Assembly: GCA_013423385.1 (NCBI GenBank)
Contig: BLZA01000053.1
Coordinates: 186,001 to 250,000 of the forward strand
Length of the DNA stretch: 64,000 bases
Direction of reading: 5' to 3'
Source: Naganishia liquefaciens
Lineage: Eukaryota; Basidiomycota; Tremellomycetes; Filobasidiales; Filobasidiaceae
Below, piece by piece: positions 38,290 to 49,312 of this stretch. The notes under the pieces were generated by a model. It ran no database searches, was not told the origin of the DNA, and was given only the letters and a program-made list of their open reading frames with translations. The translations under genes were made by a program, and so were the position numbers. Each line of letters begins with the position of its first letter. Position 1 is the stretch's first letter.

Positions 38290-38982
38290 TTAAGAAAGAG
38301 GAGCACCACGGCCGACACCGCCGAATCGCTACGAGCACCAGAACCAATCAGTATCAACTTTCCAAGCGGAACACCGGGCTCGACTCACGGGCTTGTAGTC
38401 ACCGGAAGCACCCTCCTTACCCTCACCGTCATCTCGTCGTCGGTAACCCTCCCGGTCACCACCTCGGGGAGCTCGGTAAGCACCGTCACCTCGGGGAGCT
38501 CGGCCGGCCGGGGCAGCAGGTCGGGCGGGCTTCTTGTGGGTCTGGGGAACGATCTCGGAGGGCAAGTGGAGGTACTCTCGCAAGTAGTCGAGACCCTCGG
38601 GGGTCAAGGTGTAGTAGTACCATTGCCACGAGAATCGGGTCTTGACGTAGCCCTTGGAGGTCAAGGACTGCATGGCCTTGATGACTTCCAAGTTTCGGAT
38701 CTGAGGCAAGTCGGCGTGGGCGGGCGCGTTGAAGTTCTTCTCGGCGACCATGACACCCTCTGAAATCGCAGAACGTTTATCCGATTTGCGTAGGAGGTAG
38801 GCCAAGAGCATGATCGACGTTTCCATTTCATTCCAGACATCCAACAGCCATTTCCAAAAACACAAGGACAAAAAAGCGAGAATCCATGTCAGCGGTCCCG
38901 TAAAGGCAGCCCCCATCCAGCTTTGCGTACCCTTGAAGAGAGCCTCGTAGATGGCCTTTCGGTTTTCCTTGGAAATCAGCAT
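38290..38982 (-). CDS. RPS10: 40S ribosomal protein eS10
   Basis: Three exons encode about 160 residues. Exon 1 (from 38982) gives MLISKENRKAIYEALFK. After an intron of roughly 170 nt, exon 2 gives EGVMVAEKNFNAPAHADLPQ, LEVIKAMQSLTSKGYVKTRF and WYYYTLTPEGLDYLREYLHLP, the signature winged-helix core of eS10. It continues with an Arg/Gly-rich tail. A short last exon (stop at 38292-38290) reads RFGGVGRGAPLS. It is a structural protein of the small subunit head. Intron 1 is unusually long for this window. I looked for snoRNA boxes in it and saw no clear C/D pair. Confidence 0.95.
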
Positions 38983-39043
38983 CTTGACTGGTCTGTCCGC
39001 GAAAGAAGAACGCAAAATCGTCAACCTCTGCTTCCTGCTCCGC

Positions 39044-39520
39044 TCAAGATTTTCCCAGACGCACGGTGTTGACTACGACGATGGAGTTGAAGTACGGTGT
39101 CGGGGTGACGGATAAGGTGCTTGTGGTGAAATGTGCCGCTGACTTTGGCTGTTTGGAGAGCAAAGCCTGGCCGCGGGGGCCGCACGGGAGCGGCAGGTGG
39201 CAGGTGAACTTGGCGTCTGCGGTCGCGACCTCGGACAACGCGCGGTCTCGGAGAATGGCATGTCCGGCATCGATCGTGAACGAAAGCAAAAAGACTAAGC
39301 GCAATATGGCAAGTTTTGCGCTTGGTGATTTGAAGTCAGCTGAAAGTGTACAGCAAATGTCGCTCAGAGTCGGTATCAGGTCGGGCGCAACGAACCCTTC
39401 CGGTGGCGGTCTCTCTGCCTTCCTTGGGGTCTGTGGTTCTAGAATGCTGAGGGAGCGAACGTTTCGCAATCCCAGCATATCACGCACCAGGCGTCTGACA
39501 TGACAGTCAGGTCGGAACAA
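39044..39520. other. Stretch with long open frames on both strands, upstream of eS10
   Basis: Both strands stay open for about 145-158 codons with G/C-rich third positions: plus 39066-39503, minus 39520-39044. The two frames share third codon positions, so GC bias opens both at once and cannot show which is real. Neither encodes a family I recognise. The plus frame has an internal ATG at 39084 (MELKYGVGVTDK). The minus frame has no early ATG and abuts the eS10 promoter. It may be a small unrecognised gene or only eS10 leader sequence. Confidence 0.3.
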
Positions 39521-39629
39521 TTTTGTAGTCTCGAGTCTGGCTGGGCATTCACCGATATCATGTCAACTTTTGCCCTATTCGGCCCATCCCTCCGAGACGT
39601 CAAAGCTTGCGATATGTCCCGGACTATTC

Positions 39630-42600
39630 TCATACATCTGGAACAGAGCCGCACATCTTCTTGAGCCACGCCATCGCGCGCTCATCTCCGACCTCCTCCA
39701 GAAGCGGTCCAACCTTGCGCAATACCTCTTCGTGATAGCTATTCAGCCACTTCTTTTCCTTGTGCGTCAAAAGACTCGAATCTACGAGAGAGATTTGAAT
39801 AGGGCACTGGTGCGCAAAGAAGTCAGTGCTCGATCAGACAGCCGGCGGGCGACCACCTCACCATCGTAAGGTTCTAAGCATGCAGCGGGGCGAGCGTCAA
39901 TCATAGAAGCCACCAAGAGGGTCACGACGTACCTCGAATTTCAAGTAGGGCTTTCCACCAAAAGTGTGTGGCGTGTCCGCCTTGACTACCATGATCAGGT
40001 TCTCTGTCCGGATACCAAACGCACCATCCTCGTAGTAGCCAGGTTCTGATTGACTGCGTCAATTCAATGCCCATTGCAGAGTCAAGCTAGATCCTCACCA
40101 TTACTGATGACCAGGCCTTCCCTCATTCCGACCTCTGTCCGGGCAGATGGGTTGCCGATATAGACAGGTCCCTCGTGCACGTTCAAGAAGGAGCCGACGC
40201 CGTGCCCGACAGAGTGGCTGTGCTTCGTCAATGCCAACCCGGCTTTACGAGTCTCCGAAGGGACTCACCGGAAATCGAGACCGTCTTCCCACAAGGCCAA
40301 ACGCGCCAAGGCATCACTACGAAGAGGAGCAGATGAGCATTCTCAGAGACGCAAGCGGGCACACGATAGTCACATTGCACCACCTGGACGCAAAGCAGTC
40401 AGTCGAATGCCGAGTTGTCAGGAAATTCCAACGTACCCTTGGTATCCTCGGGAAAGACACACGTGTCAATTGCAATGACACCTTGCAAGACGCGAGTGAA
40501 CGTCCTGATCTCGTGTGCAGAGGGCGATCCAAAGTGCTGTCGAGCCCAAAGGCGCTTTCAATCAGCATGACCAAACAATGCGATAGTACTGGGCTCACGT
40601 AGGTCCGGGTGACATCGGTCGTTCCGTCGAGGTATTGACCTGGAAGGCACCTCCAGCGCGAAACTCGGACCAAATTTGGCTTCACTCACCTCCCGAATCG
40701 CAAAGGTACATTTGATCCTTGTCAATGACGGCGCAGTCCTCCTCGGTGGGCTTGTAGTGGATGATGGCTGAGGATGCAACGCTGAATCAGCAAGCGCCAT
40801 GGCCGCGACAGATGGCCCTACCGCCATTTGGACCGGTCGACGAGATAGTATCGAAAGAAAGACCCTTGGATAAATTGTTCTCCCTGCAAAGATATGAGTC
40901 ATACTAGATCATGCCAGAGAACCGACGTACGCTCGATAAGCCTCCAGTTTCTCCGCCGCCTCGAATTCTGTAAGCTTGACACCATCATGCAGCTGTTCTT
41001 CAAGCCATGCAAAGTACCGAACCTGTCGATCATGAGATCGCGTCAGACGGCGTCAGGCACCGAAGCTGATTCGCTTACCAGAGCGGCGCCGTCTCGGATG
41101 TGACATTGCCTCATGCCCTCCAGCTCGACCTATATTCCGATTTAGCCGTGATGCGATGCAACAAGGAAGATCTCCACCGACCGGATTCTTTAGAGCCTTG
41201 GCATCTTCGATGGGAGATGGACGGATCGCAATGTTATCCTGCAGCCAGTCATCAGCTGTACATTCTAGCGTGCATTCAGCGCACAACTCACCTCGCCCAT
41301 CGCAAGCGCGACAGCCCAGCTCGTGTGGGAACCGACCATCACTTTCCCGCCGCATCCCTCAATCTTGCGCAAAATATCCTGCGTCTTGTCAGCTGTCTTA
41401 TCCGACGGCTTACTTGTACCCTCGGCCAGTGCTTGTTCAACGGTCTTTCCGAGACTTGCAAGGTCATCCCAGATCGAGGTGTAGGATTTGACGACGACCT
41501 TGTTTTCCTCAAGGTATGCTTTGACGCTGTCGTTGAGGGATTCCTCGCGAATGTAGAGCGAACATTCGGTCGGGGTGATGAGGGCGTACGAGAAGAAGAC
41601 CTGTACCTTTGATTGAGTTCGGTGCATAAAATCGAATTCGCCTGGTTTACAGGGTTATAGATGATATCGGATCCACGCAAATTGAAGAGCCACGCAACTT
41701 CATCGAGCATGCTGACGACGATGCCTGAAGCATTTGCTTTCTTGAGGGCGGCTCGAAGCTGGTCGAGTTTATCGCCGACGCTACGTCCTGGTTCTACGCG
41801 TCAGCATACGGGATCGACGGTATCCGACAAGACGCACCGGTGTACTTCTCCTCGAGGATAAACACTTCGCTCGTGGGCCTTCCAGGCTTTCCACCCTGGC
41901 CGTCAGCTGTCTTATCGCCGCTCCAGATCTCATCGATCAGATTCTCCTGCACGGCCACAAGTTCCCGCTTGCTCTCCCTCTTGCCCTCTTTTTCCTTCAA
42001 CAGGTCCTTGGTCGCTTTGGCGACTTCGTACGTCACCACCCTCGGATCGATTCCAACACGCGTTACTTCGTCGGATCCATACTTCTCCACCAGCCAAGCA
42101 GACATGGTCGGCACATCCTTTTCCCCGGCTTTCATCAATTTCCAACAACTGGAATCGAGTTCCTTCTCCGCTTGGAGAAAATATCGGCCATCCGTCCACA
42201 GCAGGGCTTCCGTATCTGTCACGACGGCTCGACCGGCGGAGCCTGTGAAGCCCGAGATGTATGCCCGACGAGCGTCGCAGTCCGCTATGTATTCCGAGTT
42301 GTCTGCCGTATGATTGTCAGTATCCATCATGCAGCCGTTCCGACTTGCGTACGGTCATCTTCCGAGGGAATGATGCTGCGCGACGCGATCAGCCGTTGAC
42401 ATCAGTCAGTCGGAAAAGAGAGTAATACGCACTAAGCGTCCAGCCTCTTTGCCGACATCATTTCCCTCAGCATCCCGAGCTTTGATTTGGCATCCATCAT
42501 GCCGGGCAGTGGTTCCCACGGTGCGGTCTTTGTAGCGATCAGGCGAGGAAAACTTTGGGCGGATAAAGCAGACAGCGAGGCAGGGATGGGAAGTCCTCTG

Positions 42601-42632
42601 TAGCTTTTGATGGCCGACCGGAGGAGGAGCAT
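39630..42632 (-). CDS. Xaa-Pro aminopeptidase (aminopeptidase P, M24B)
   Basis: A heavily split gene encodes roughly 650-700 residues. N-terminal creatinase-like domains are visible ([49 protein letters not shown]). The catalytic pita-bread domain follows: [17 protein letters not shown], metal ligands Asp in DGTTDVTRT, His in [17 protein letters not shown], and Glu in EGLVISNE followed by [15 protein letters not shown]. All five metal ligands appear intact. It removes N-terminal residues preceding proline. The chosen ATG at 42632 adds an Arg/Ser/Leu-rich leader with no acidic residues ([13 protein letters not shown] and on) before MMDAKSKL, where cytosolic homologues usually begin. A mitochondrial form, or two forms from alternative starts, is therefore possible. 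The stop is at 39632-39630. Confidence 0.93.
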
Positions 42633-43242
42633 CCGTCAAATCGCAAGCGCAATATTGTTATTCTGGAAATATCCGCACAATGGGAAGCGACTGTGCGTGT
42701 TTCAGGCAGATGAAACGCATGCATCACAGGCCATGCGAGTCCCGGCCATCTCCGCGTCACGTGAGGCCCTGCGTTTCAGCCTGTCGGACCGTCCCTGCTT
42801 TGGATGCATCAGACCCGTTCGTGGACCTCTCGCGATCAACACATGGCAAGCGACCGCTTCCAGGCTCTGTTTCGCCGCTGCGCAAGAAGAATACTCGTGT
42901 CCTCGAGTAGGCGCAGCATGATTGTTTTGCCTTCGCGTTATATGCGAAAGCTGCGCGACGGCTCAAGTTGAACGCAGAGAACTGACCAGGAGTACGAGGC
43001 GAGAATGCGTGAAGCATGATCTGTACATCAGCATGAGCGAATCGCAGAGGCAATGGCTCTCAACTGGCCTTTCCCAACCTTTCTGTCGCATTTATATAAT
43101 ACTTGGTACTTGACCATACAAAAGCTGCCGCTGTTCGACTATACACCGCGATTACAATTTCTTGCGACCCTCATACCCCTAGCGTCATGTTACCAGTGAG
43201 GGGTACAACTGTGGTATCCATGCTTTTGCTTTAGCCCCCAAC
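42633..43242. other. Intergenic region between aminopeptidase P and MFS carrier
   Basis: Upstream of the aminopeptidase start and downstream of the MFS stop. Only short motif-free frames are present. It should contain the aminopeptidase promoter. Confidence 0.5.
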
Positions 43243-45406
43243 TCAACCATAGTGAGGCTTGCCCTTGTCCCCGTCATCCTTAATCCACCGCATGGTCCAG
43301 TTTCGGACCGCTTTACCCTTGTAGTAAAGAACGATGGCGAACAAGGCAAAGAGCGCCATGACGCCAGCATACATTCCATAGGCCTTCATGTAGCCGAGCT
43401 TGGTGGTAGTAGGCACCAGTCTGAGAGAACGAATTGACAGTCAATACGTTTTCGTTCGCAAATCATTGGTCAATGCTTACGAGTAAGTCAAGCCGAAACT
43501 GATAATGCCTCTTGCCGCGCAGATCAATGTCAAGACAGCACCGCCCCGCGTCGGGTAGCAGTCGAGCAAGTATGTCTGGCCGGCAACACTGGCGGCGACT
43601 GAAGAAGGAAAGCGAGACCGTCAAGTCAGATTCGAGCGGTAACGAAGTCTTGGCTGAACTCACTAAAGGCAAAGTATGATCCACAGTACGTAAAGATGAT
43701 GATGAACCAATGGAATCTTTCCGGGTGTGCGTATGCGGCTCCGAAAAGGACAGTGGAAACTGTACCCAGTGCGACGGGGAAAGCAAGAGGAATCAAACGA
43801 GTCTCCGCTATGGACAGGATGATGTCAGCGATACTGTGCCGACTTGAGGGAGTCAACTCACGTTCGTGAACACCGTTATTTCGCTTAGCCATGTACGTGA
43901 TGAGTTTGTCGGAGAAGAGACCGAGAGAGGGCAGAGCAACAAAAGCCACAACTATCTGACCGGCTTGTGCGACACCGACCCATTTGGGCGCCCAATGATA
44001 GACTTTGCCTTCGAGCAGAGTTGCATAGGTTGTACCCATACCGATGTTGACACCCAAATACCACGAGTTCATCAAGATGATAAGGACCATGTTTGGGAAG
44101 AAGCACTAACGAAGAGATGAGGCAGCGGTTCAACCCACCGCTCGATAAAGGGCGCTCGCAGCGACTCACCATCTCGAGGCAGTGCTTCAACAAGAGGTAA
44201 GCTTCCTTCCAATCCAACTTCTTGACGAACATGCGGATATCCTTTCTCAATGACCGGGGTCCAAACTTGTCCTCGTCCAAGGCTGGGCGGGTGCTTTCAG
44301 TGATACCGCTTTGAATCTGACTCTCCAACGCAGTCGAGTCGACGCCTCGCGCAGGGTTTGTTTCCGTGATGCCTGTGTACGCGGACAGAGGGCGTTCGTA
44401 GGCGGTTTCGGGGACGAAGAAAAAGGCGGCGATCAAGATGGCACCGGAGAGACCAGCGTAGACCTGCAGTACTGTCGTCAGATTCCTCTGAGGATAGAAG
44501 ATGAAGGTGACTTGGCTTACGCTGTACCAGTTCCTCCAGCCTACACCGGCGGCGATATTGGAGGCAAAGATCGTGAGAACACAGCCGACGATGGTCTGGA
44601 ACGACGACTGGAAAGCCAAGATGTTGGCTCGTTCATGCAAGAAGAAGACTTCTTTGAGCATAAGCGGCACCAGGGCCTCGGATTGACCGGCAGCGAAACC
44701 AATGACGATACGGATGCCCAGATGGTATTCATAGCTTGTGTTTTGGGAGGCGACAATGCAACTGATGAAGAGAAGCGCGCAGGAGAAGATGAAGACGGGT
44801 CGGCGTCCGATAGCCAAGGCGATTGGCATGAAGACAAGGTTTCCGATACCCTAGATTGCGAGCGGGTAAGCGAGAGCTTATCGAAGAAGATTCAGCAACC
44901 TACCATTGATAACGTGGGCACAGTGATTAAATTGGTGATATCTTGGTAACCCTTGTTCGCCTTGATATAGTCTTGCAAGAAGAAGGAGATCAACGACCCC
45001 GCAGCGGAGACGCAGGTCAATCCAACACAAGAGACTAGAGACACATTCAATTCGGTTATCCTGGCAGAGCTCGTCATTTTTTATGCTCACAGGTCGAGAG
45101 AATAACGACAAGCAACCATTTGCGCCACCAGCACATGTTGAGAGGGTCTGTAGATGACAACCACCAACGTGGGACGAGGGATCAACGTATGGTCAACTTC
45201 ACTTCCCGCAGTTTGGGCTTACCAGAGGGATCGGCGCTCGGCGTGGGAAGCAGCACGACCTCACCATTTTCGGCCGTCAGGCCGACCGTACCCTTGATAG
45301 TGTCTTGGACATCAACTTTGGCGTCCAGGACAGGAACCGCCTCGATGTGTTCATGATGGCCCTTGTCGCCTTTGAAATCGTCGTCGATATGGTGAGAAGA
45401 GTCCAT
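43243..45406 (-). CDS. Major facilitator superfamily carrier, 12 membrane segments expected
   Basis: About nine exons encode roughly 550 residues. The start at 45406 begins with a soluble acidic tail (MDSSHHIDDDFKGDKGHHE). Hydrophobic segments follow in the usual 6+6 pattern, including MPIALAIGRRPVFIFSCALL with the loop 2-3 G-R-R-P motif, YAGLSGAILIAAFFFVPETA before the central loop, and LIPLAFPVALGTVSTVLFGAA in the second half. It ends KDDGDKGKPHYG. The PETAYERP central-loop motif is common in fungal carriers of the multidrug or anion:proton groups, but the substrate cannot be read from sequence. A decayed relative lies at 48849-48953. Confidence 0.88.
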
Positions 45407-46460
45407 GATGGAAAGGAATGAAGTTCTTGTCGAGAGTGTGCCCTCTGTGTGGTTCCCTAAATTCTTAGGCGGATGACCTCAATACCGCCAATGTCTTGTC
45501 TCCTTTTGTACCAGTCCAGGTCAGTAACATGAATAGAGAGAATGCTGAGGTGCCCCACCTGTGTCCAAGCCATCGTTGGGAGACATGTTGACAGCGACAG
45601 CACGAACCCTGCGCAGCCCATTGAGCAAGATGAGACTTCGGAATTCGGGATACACGGTGAGATATGCGGGGCCACTTTGGGGTAACATCCGTTCCGTCGC
45701 ACGATTAGGATCCGGGGAACCTCCTCGGTGAACGAGAGGCAGTCTGAAGAAGTGAGACGTTGATGGGAGCTGCTTGAGAAAGGCCCGGCGGACTGCCTGG
45801 AGGGTACTGGAGGATGAGACTCGTTCAGAGAGGCGCTGGAGGACCAGCTGTGAGGATCATTGAGTTCTACGGCAATTCGAAGCGAGCGTATTTTTAGATA
45901 CAAACGGATCGACTTACGATAGCTACTCTCCACAAGTATGGACGCTTTCCGATTGGCGGACTTTCTGATACGAATATATTCTATTACTGGTCGATCGAAG
46001 GATACTCAGTCACGTACAGTCATGGACACTCTCGCAATCATTCGCTTGGCCAACATCATCGAAGGCGCTTATGGTAGACTCCAAGATGTGCGTCTTGATC
46101 CAAGTGCGCCGTAATCACAAAGACTTGGTGTTATTGAGATATTTAGACGGCTAAAAGTCCGACTCTAGTAAGGGAACGTCGCTATATATACTCCTTCCTA
46201 ATAAATCGCTCAACATAAGTCGTGCCAACCTCGCCAAGATTTTGGCTTTGGCCAAGCGATACTTGGATAATCTCTGAAATAGAATCTCTTGTGGAATCAA
46301 GGCATCGTTGGACTGCTATAGTGAATCAACTCGAGTACTTGGCATACGGCTTGCCTGATATGTCGAATACTGTAACAAAGAAAAGCTATCGGAATGGTAT
46401 CGGTCCGTTCACGACTGACGGCGCAGACTCGAAGGCTTCGGGTCAGGAGCTAGGGGCTGG
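45407..46460. other. Intergenic region upstream of the MFS gene
   Basis: No frame with conserved motifs. The sequence next to 45406 is the likely MFS promoter. A TATATATA-containing stretch occurs near 46183. Nothing else was recognised. Confidence 0.45.
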
Positions 46461-46486
46461 GGGGTTAGGGGTTAGGGGTTAGGGGG
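46461..46486 (+). repeat. Interstitial telomere-like repeat
   Basis: GGGG followed by TTAGGGG, TTAGGGG and TTAGGGGG, with degenerate TAGGGG/TGGGG just to the left (46451-46464). The unit matches the TTAGGGG(G)-type telomere repeat known from Cryptococcus and relatives. It is embedded between genes, not at an end. Confidence 0.8.
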
Positions 46487-46888
46487 ACGTTGCAGTCAGC
46501 TGGCGTTGCTAACTTGCTAGTAATGGAACATCGATCTACGGCCCATCCAGACTGCCTAGTGAAACCGGACGCGAAAGGTCCGAGCGGTACAGATACTCCT
46601 TTGTTTCCGATTTCTGTACCCAATCGCACTGTTCCGGCACACTAGAGCTTGCATTCAGCCAGCTAGCCAGTCAGCCCGAGGATAACGTATTCACGTTAGC
46701 CCAGCCCGCTGGTCAGACAGCTGCACCCAGTATCCAAGGGAGCCGGCCGTTTCGGAATCGCTGTCCGAACCTTGTGCCCGCGCCCAGTCCGTCTTTCCGG
46801 CGTGTGCGACTAAACGTCCGTCGAGCTGACCATCGTCGCCGTTGTCCGTTCAAACGAGGTAGCGATTCGAAAGCCGGTTCCATAGGAC
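46487..46888. other. Intergenic region, distal promoter of the dioxygenase gene
   Basis: GC-rich sequence with several CAGCTGGC/CCAGCC-like words and no coding frame. Probably upstream regulatory sequence for the gene at 47050. Confidence 0.4.
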
Positions 46889-46922
46889 CGCTAGTCGTTG
46901 GAAAGCTAGTTCCCGACTAGCG
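46889..46922. promoter_or_regulatory. Perfect 9-bp inverted repeat in the dioxygenase promoter
   Basis: CGCTAGTCG (46889-46897) and CGACTAGCG (46914-46922) are exact reverse complements separated by 16 nt. They lie just upstream of a TATA box and about 130 nt before the start codon. This spacing suits a dimeric regulator, but no specific factor can be named. Confidence 0.45.
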
Positions 46923-46938
46923 ATGGGTGCACTCAACT

Positions 46939-46945
46939 TATAAAA
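46939..46945 (+). promoter_or_regulatory. TATA box of the dioxygenase gene
   Basis: TATAAAA about 105 nt upstream of the ATG at 47050. Inferred from sequence and position. Confidence 0.6.
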
Positions 46946-47049
46946 CGTCCAGATGTGATGCCTCGAACGGATACTTTATTGTGTTCTTGTTCAGCGCGAT
47001 CTTATCGACAACTCCCACGCAATCTCACACAGCGACCACTAACCACACA

Positions 47050-48283
47050 ATGGGCAAGCCTGAAACCATGCGAGTTCGAGGCGTCGAGGCCTCTGAATGT
47101 CTCGACTTCAGCGGCGAGACCGTCTACGGTGACTTCCGCGATGCTTTGGTCAAGGATGGATTCGTCGTGATCAAGGCTATCGATACTGAAAAGGCCAAGG
47201 AGCACGCCGATAACTTCCACAAGTACATGGAGGATTTGTGAGTCATTTCGTCTTGCTTCTAGAAGGGAACGATTGTCTAACATGGGCTCAATCATCAGCG
47301 GCTTTGGCTACAAGAAGGATGACCCTAGTACTTGGAAGACCGAGAACTTGCCTGTCATTTCGGAGAAGGGCAGTAAGTAATTCGAAGCGTCTTAGGTAAC
47401 GACGATGGCTGATTATCGCACTTTTAGTGATTATGCACTACGGTATCAGCCACGAGGACTGGGTATGGAAGGTACGATGTGAGCCTGGAGTCGTTGGCGC
47501 CTTCGAAAAGTGAGCCAACAGCCACGCTTTCACTTGAGCCCAAGTTGACCCCTTTCATTTGCAGAGTCTATGGCACCGACGACCTCATCGTCTCCTTTGA
47601 CGTCGTCAATGTTCAATGGCCTAACCGAAAAGATGCACCTCCCAACAAGCGATGGGCTCATCAAGATCAAGACCCTGAGCGACCCGGCTTCCGATGCCTT
47701 CAAGGTCTTGTTAACCTCAACGAGAACGGTCCCGACGATGGAGGTCTCGTGGTTATGCGAGGCGGTCACAAGATCTCTGAAGAGTACCACAACGCTTTCA
47801 AGGATGAAGAGAGGATCTGGCAGTGGACGAACGAGTGGTACGGATTCAAGGACACCGGATTGGAATGGCTCAAGGAGCGCGGATACGAGGTGGGTCGCTT
47901 TCAGGCGCCTCCAGGCAGATTCTGACATTGTTCGGCAGTTTGAAAAGGTTAACATGGGGCCAGGAGACCTGGTATTGTGGGATTCTCGAGTTCCACACTA
48001 CAATGTTGCGCCGAAGGGCGATCACGTCAGAATGGCCGTCTACACTTGTTACGCCCCGGCGTCGACCGCCACGCAAGAAGACTTGAAGAAAAAGAAGGCC
48101 GCCTTTGACGCCGGTATTGGGTCGAGTCACTGGCCTCAATGCCTGCAGAGTGTCAAGTGGACAGCAATGCGACCTGACGGCACTCCTTGCCCCGCAAACC
48201 GAGATGGGCCTTTCAAGAGGCCACAGCTGAACGAGAAGGAATTCAAGCTTACGGGTATTCCGTTCATCAGCGCATCGGCTTAG
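47050..48283 (+). CDS. PhyH-like 2-oxoglutarate/Fe(II) dioxygenase
   Basis: Five exons (47050-47237, 47299-47372, 47428-47509, 47565-47889, 47939-48283) encode 337 residues. The protein follows the phytanoyl-CoA dioxygenase-like fold: KDGFVVIKAI near the N-terminus, the Fe-binding H-x-D within RWAHQDQDP, the GGLVVMRGGHK strand-turn, and the distal half with GDLVLWDSRVPHYNVAP (distal His) and an Arg after it (HVRMAVY) that would bind 2-oxoglutarate. Fungal members of this group hydroxylate diverse small molecules, so the substrate is unknown. The ATG at 47050 gives the expected short leader MGKPETMRVRG. A TATA box and a palindrome upstream suggest regulated expression. Confidence 0.88.
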
Positions 48284-48848
48284 GTTTTTTTATTTGGGAA
48301 TGCCGGGAAGTGTATTGTGTTTGATCTGCTGCGCGCTCGTTCTTTTGTATCTGTAACCGAAGGTATTATCTAGGTGACAATGTAATCGGTGTCGAAGGTG
48401 CAGCAGGAGCCCAACTGGCGGCCGAATAACACGAAGGCAGTGCAAGGATGCCTCGTCTTCATCTCTCATCACCTTGTTTCAATCTTTCAATAACCTTTCG
48501 TCAAATCTTGCATCAGCTTCCTATCAGCCTTCCATCAATATCTCCTTAACCTTGCATCAACCTTGCACCAATCTTTTCGATCTTGACGCAAGATTGATAA
48601 AACAACAACACACTTCCGCCAATCACGTCACAGTCAACACGCCTGCCTTTGATGTGCCAATGATAGTACGATGTAGATGGCGGCTGTCTCCTTGTTTATG
48701 AGCAGTCGCTGCGAATGCCTTGATATCTGATCATAATAAACGTTGCTACATCCTTGACCTTCTCGACTTTCCGCGACACACCACTAATCGCTGCAAGCAT
48801 CGAGTAGCCAGCCGGTAAAGGTCATCCGACTGGACAGGATTGTCTTGC
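48284..48848. other. Intergenic region with degenerate CTTnCATCA repeats
   Basis: 3' flank of the dioxygenase gene. At about 48474-48600 a stretch repeats short words such as TTGCATCA, TTCCATCAA, TTGCATCAA and TTGCACCAA at irregular 10-20 nt spacing. No gene was recognised. Confidence 0.5.
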
Positions 48849-48953
48849 CTTTATGCTGGGCTTTCCGTAGCAATTTGCATTGCTGCATTTTCCCTGGTCC
48901 GGGAGACCGCCTACAACCGATCTCTCGTGACGTATGAGAGCGCCATCGAAACC
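48849..48953 (+). pseudogene. Fragment of an MFS carrier gene
   Basis: A 35-codon stretch encodes LYAGLSVAICIAAFSLVRET followed by AYNRSLVTYESAIET. It aligns without gaps to the central part of the intact MFS protein at 43243-45406 (VYAGLSGAILIAAFFFVPET then AYERPLSAYTGITET), with about 60 percent identity by eye. No other carrier segment is found before or after it, and no start or complete exon set exists. It is on the opposite strand from the intact gene, 3.4 kb away. I read it as the remnant of a related carrier gene, not a recent copy. Confidence 0.65.
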
Positions 48954-49312
48954 CTGCCTCCCCCGATTCGAGACTATTCAACAGGTATATCGAACTCAGA
49001 CCGACTAGTACACCAAGAATGTTGAAAACGGGAACACGGCCCAGTACTTCCGATCGAATTGAGAGAATTCGGACAGACAGCACGCTTGATCTTCGCCATG
49101 AAAGCTTTGTCTGGCGTTTGGCGGAATGGGCGAACCGATTATATTATGCTACTCAAGCAGCGCCCGATCCCAATTGTCATTTTCCGAAAGCCTCCTGGAT
49201 TTTGACTCGTATCGGTTGTTCCGGTAGTATACAACGAAGCTACTGATCACATACCTTACATTCAAGATTACTCCTCCTCCCTCGTTCACATTGGTATACA
49301 AAGCCCCTCACT

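Noticed and set aside
38763-38930. Possible intronic snoRNA in the long first intron of eS10
   Set aside because: No paired C/D boxes or H/ACA arrangement could be seen.
45457-45933. A 158-codon minus-strand frame upstream of the MFS gene
   Set aside because: No ATG near its start, no recognisable domain, and it sits where the MFS promoter should be.
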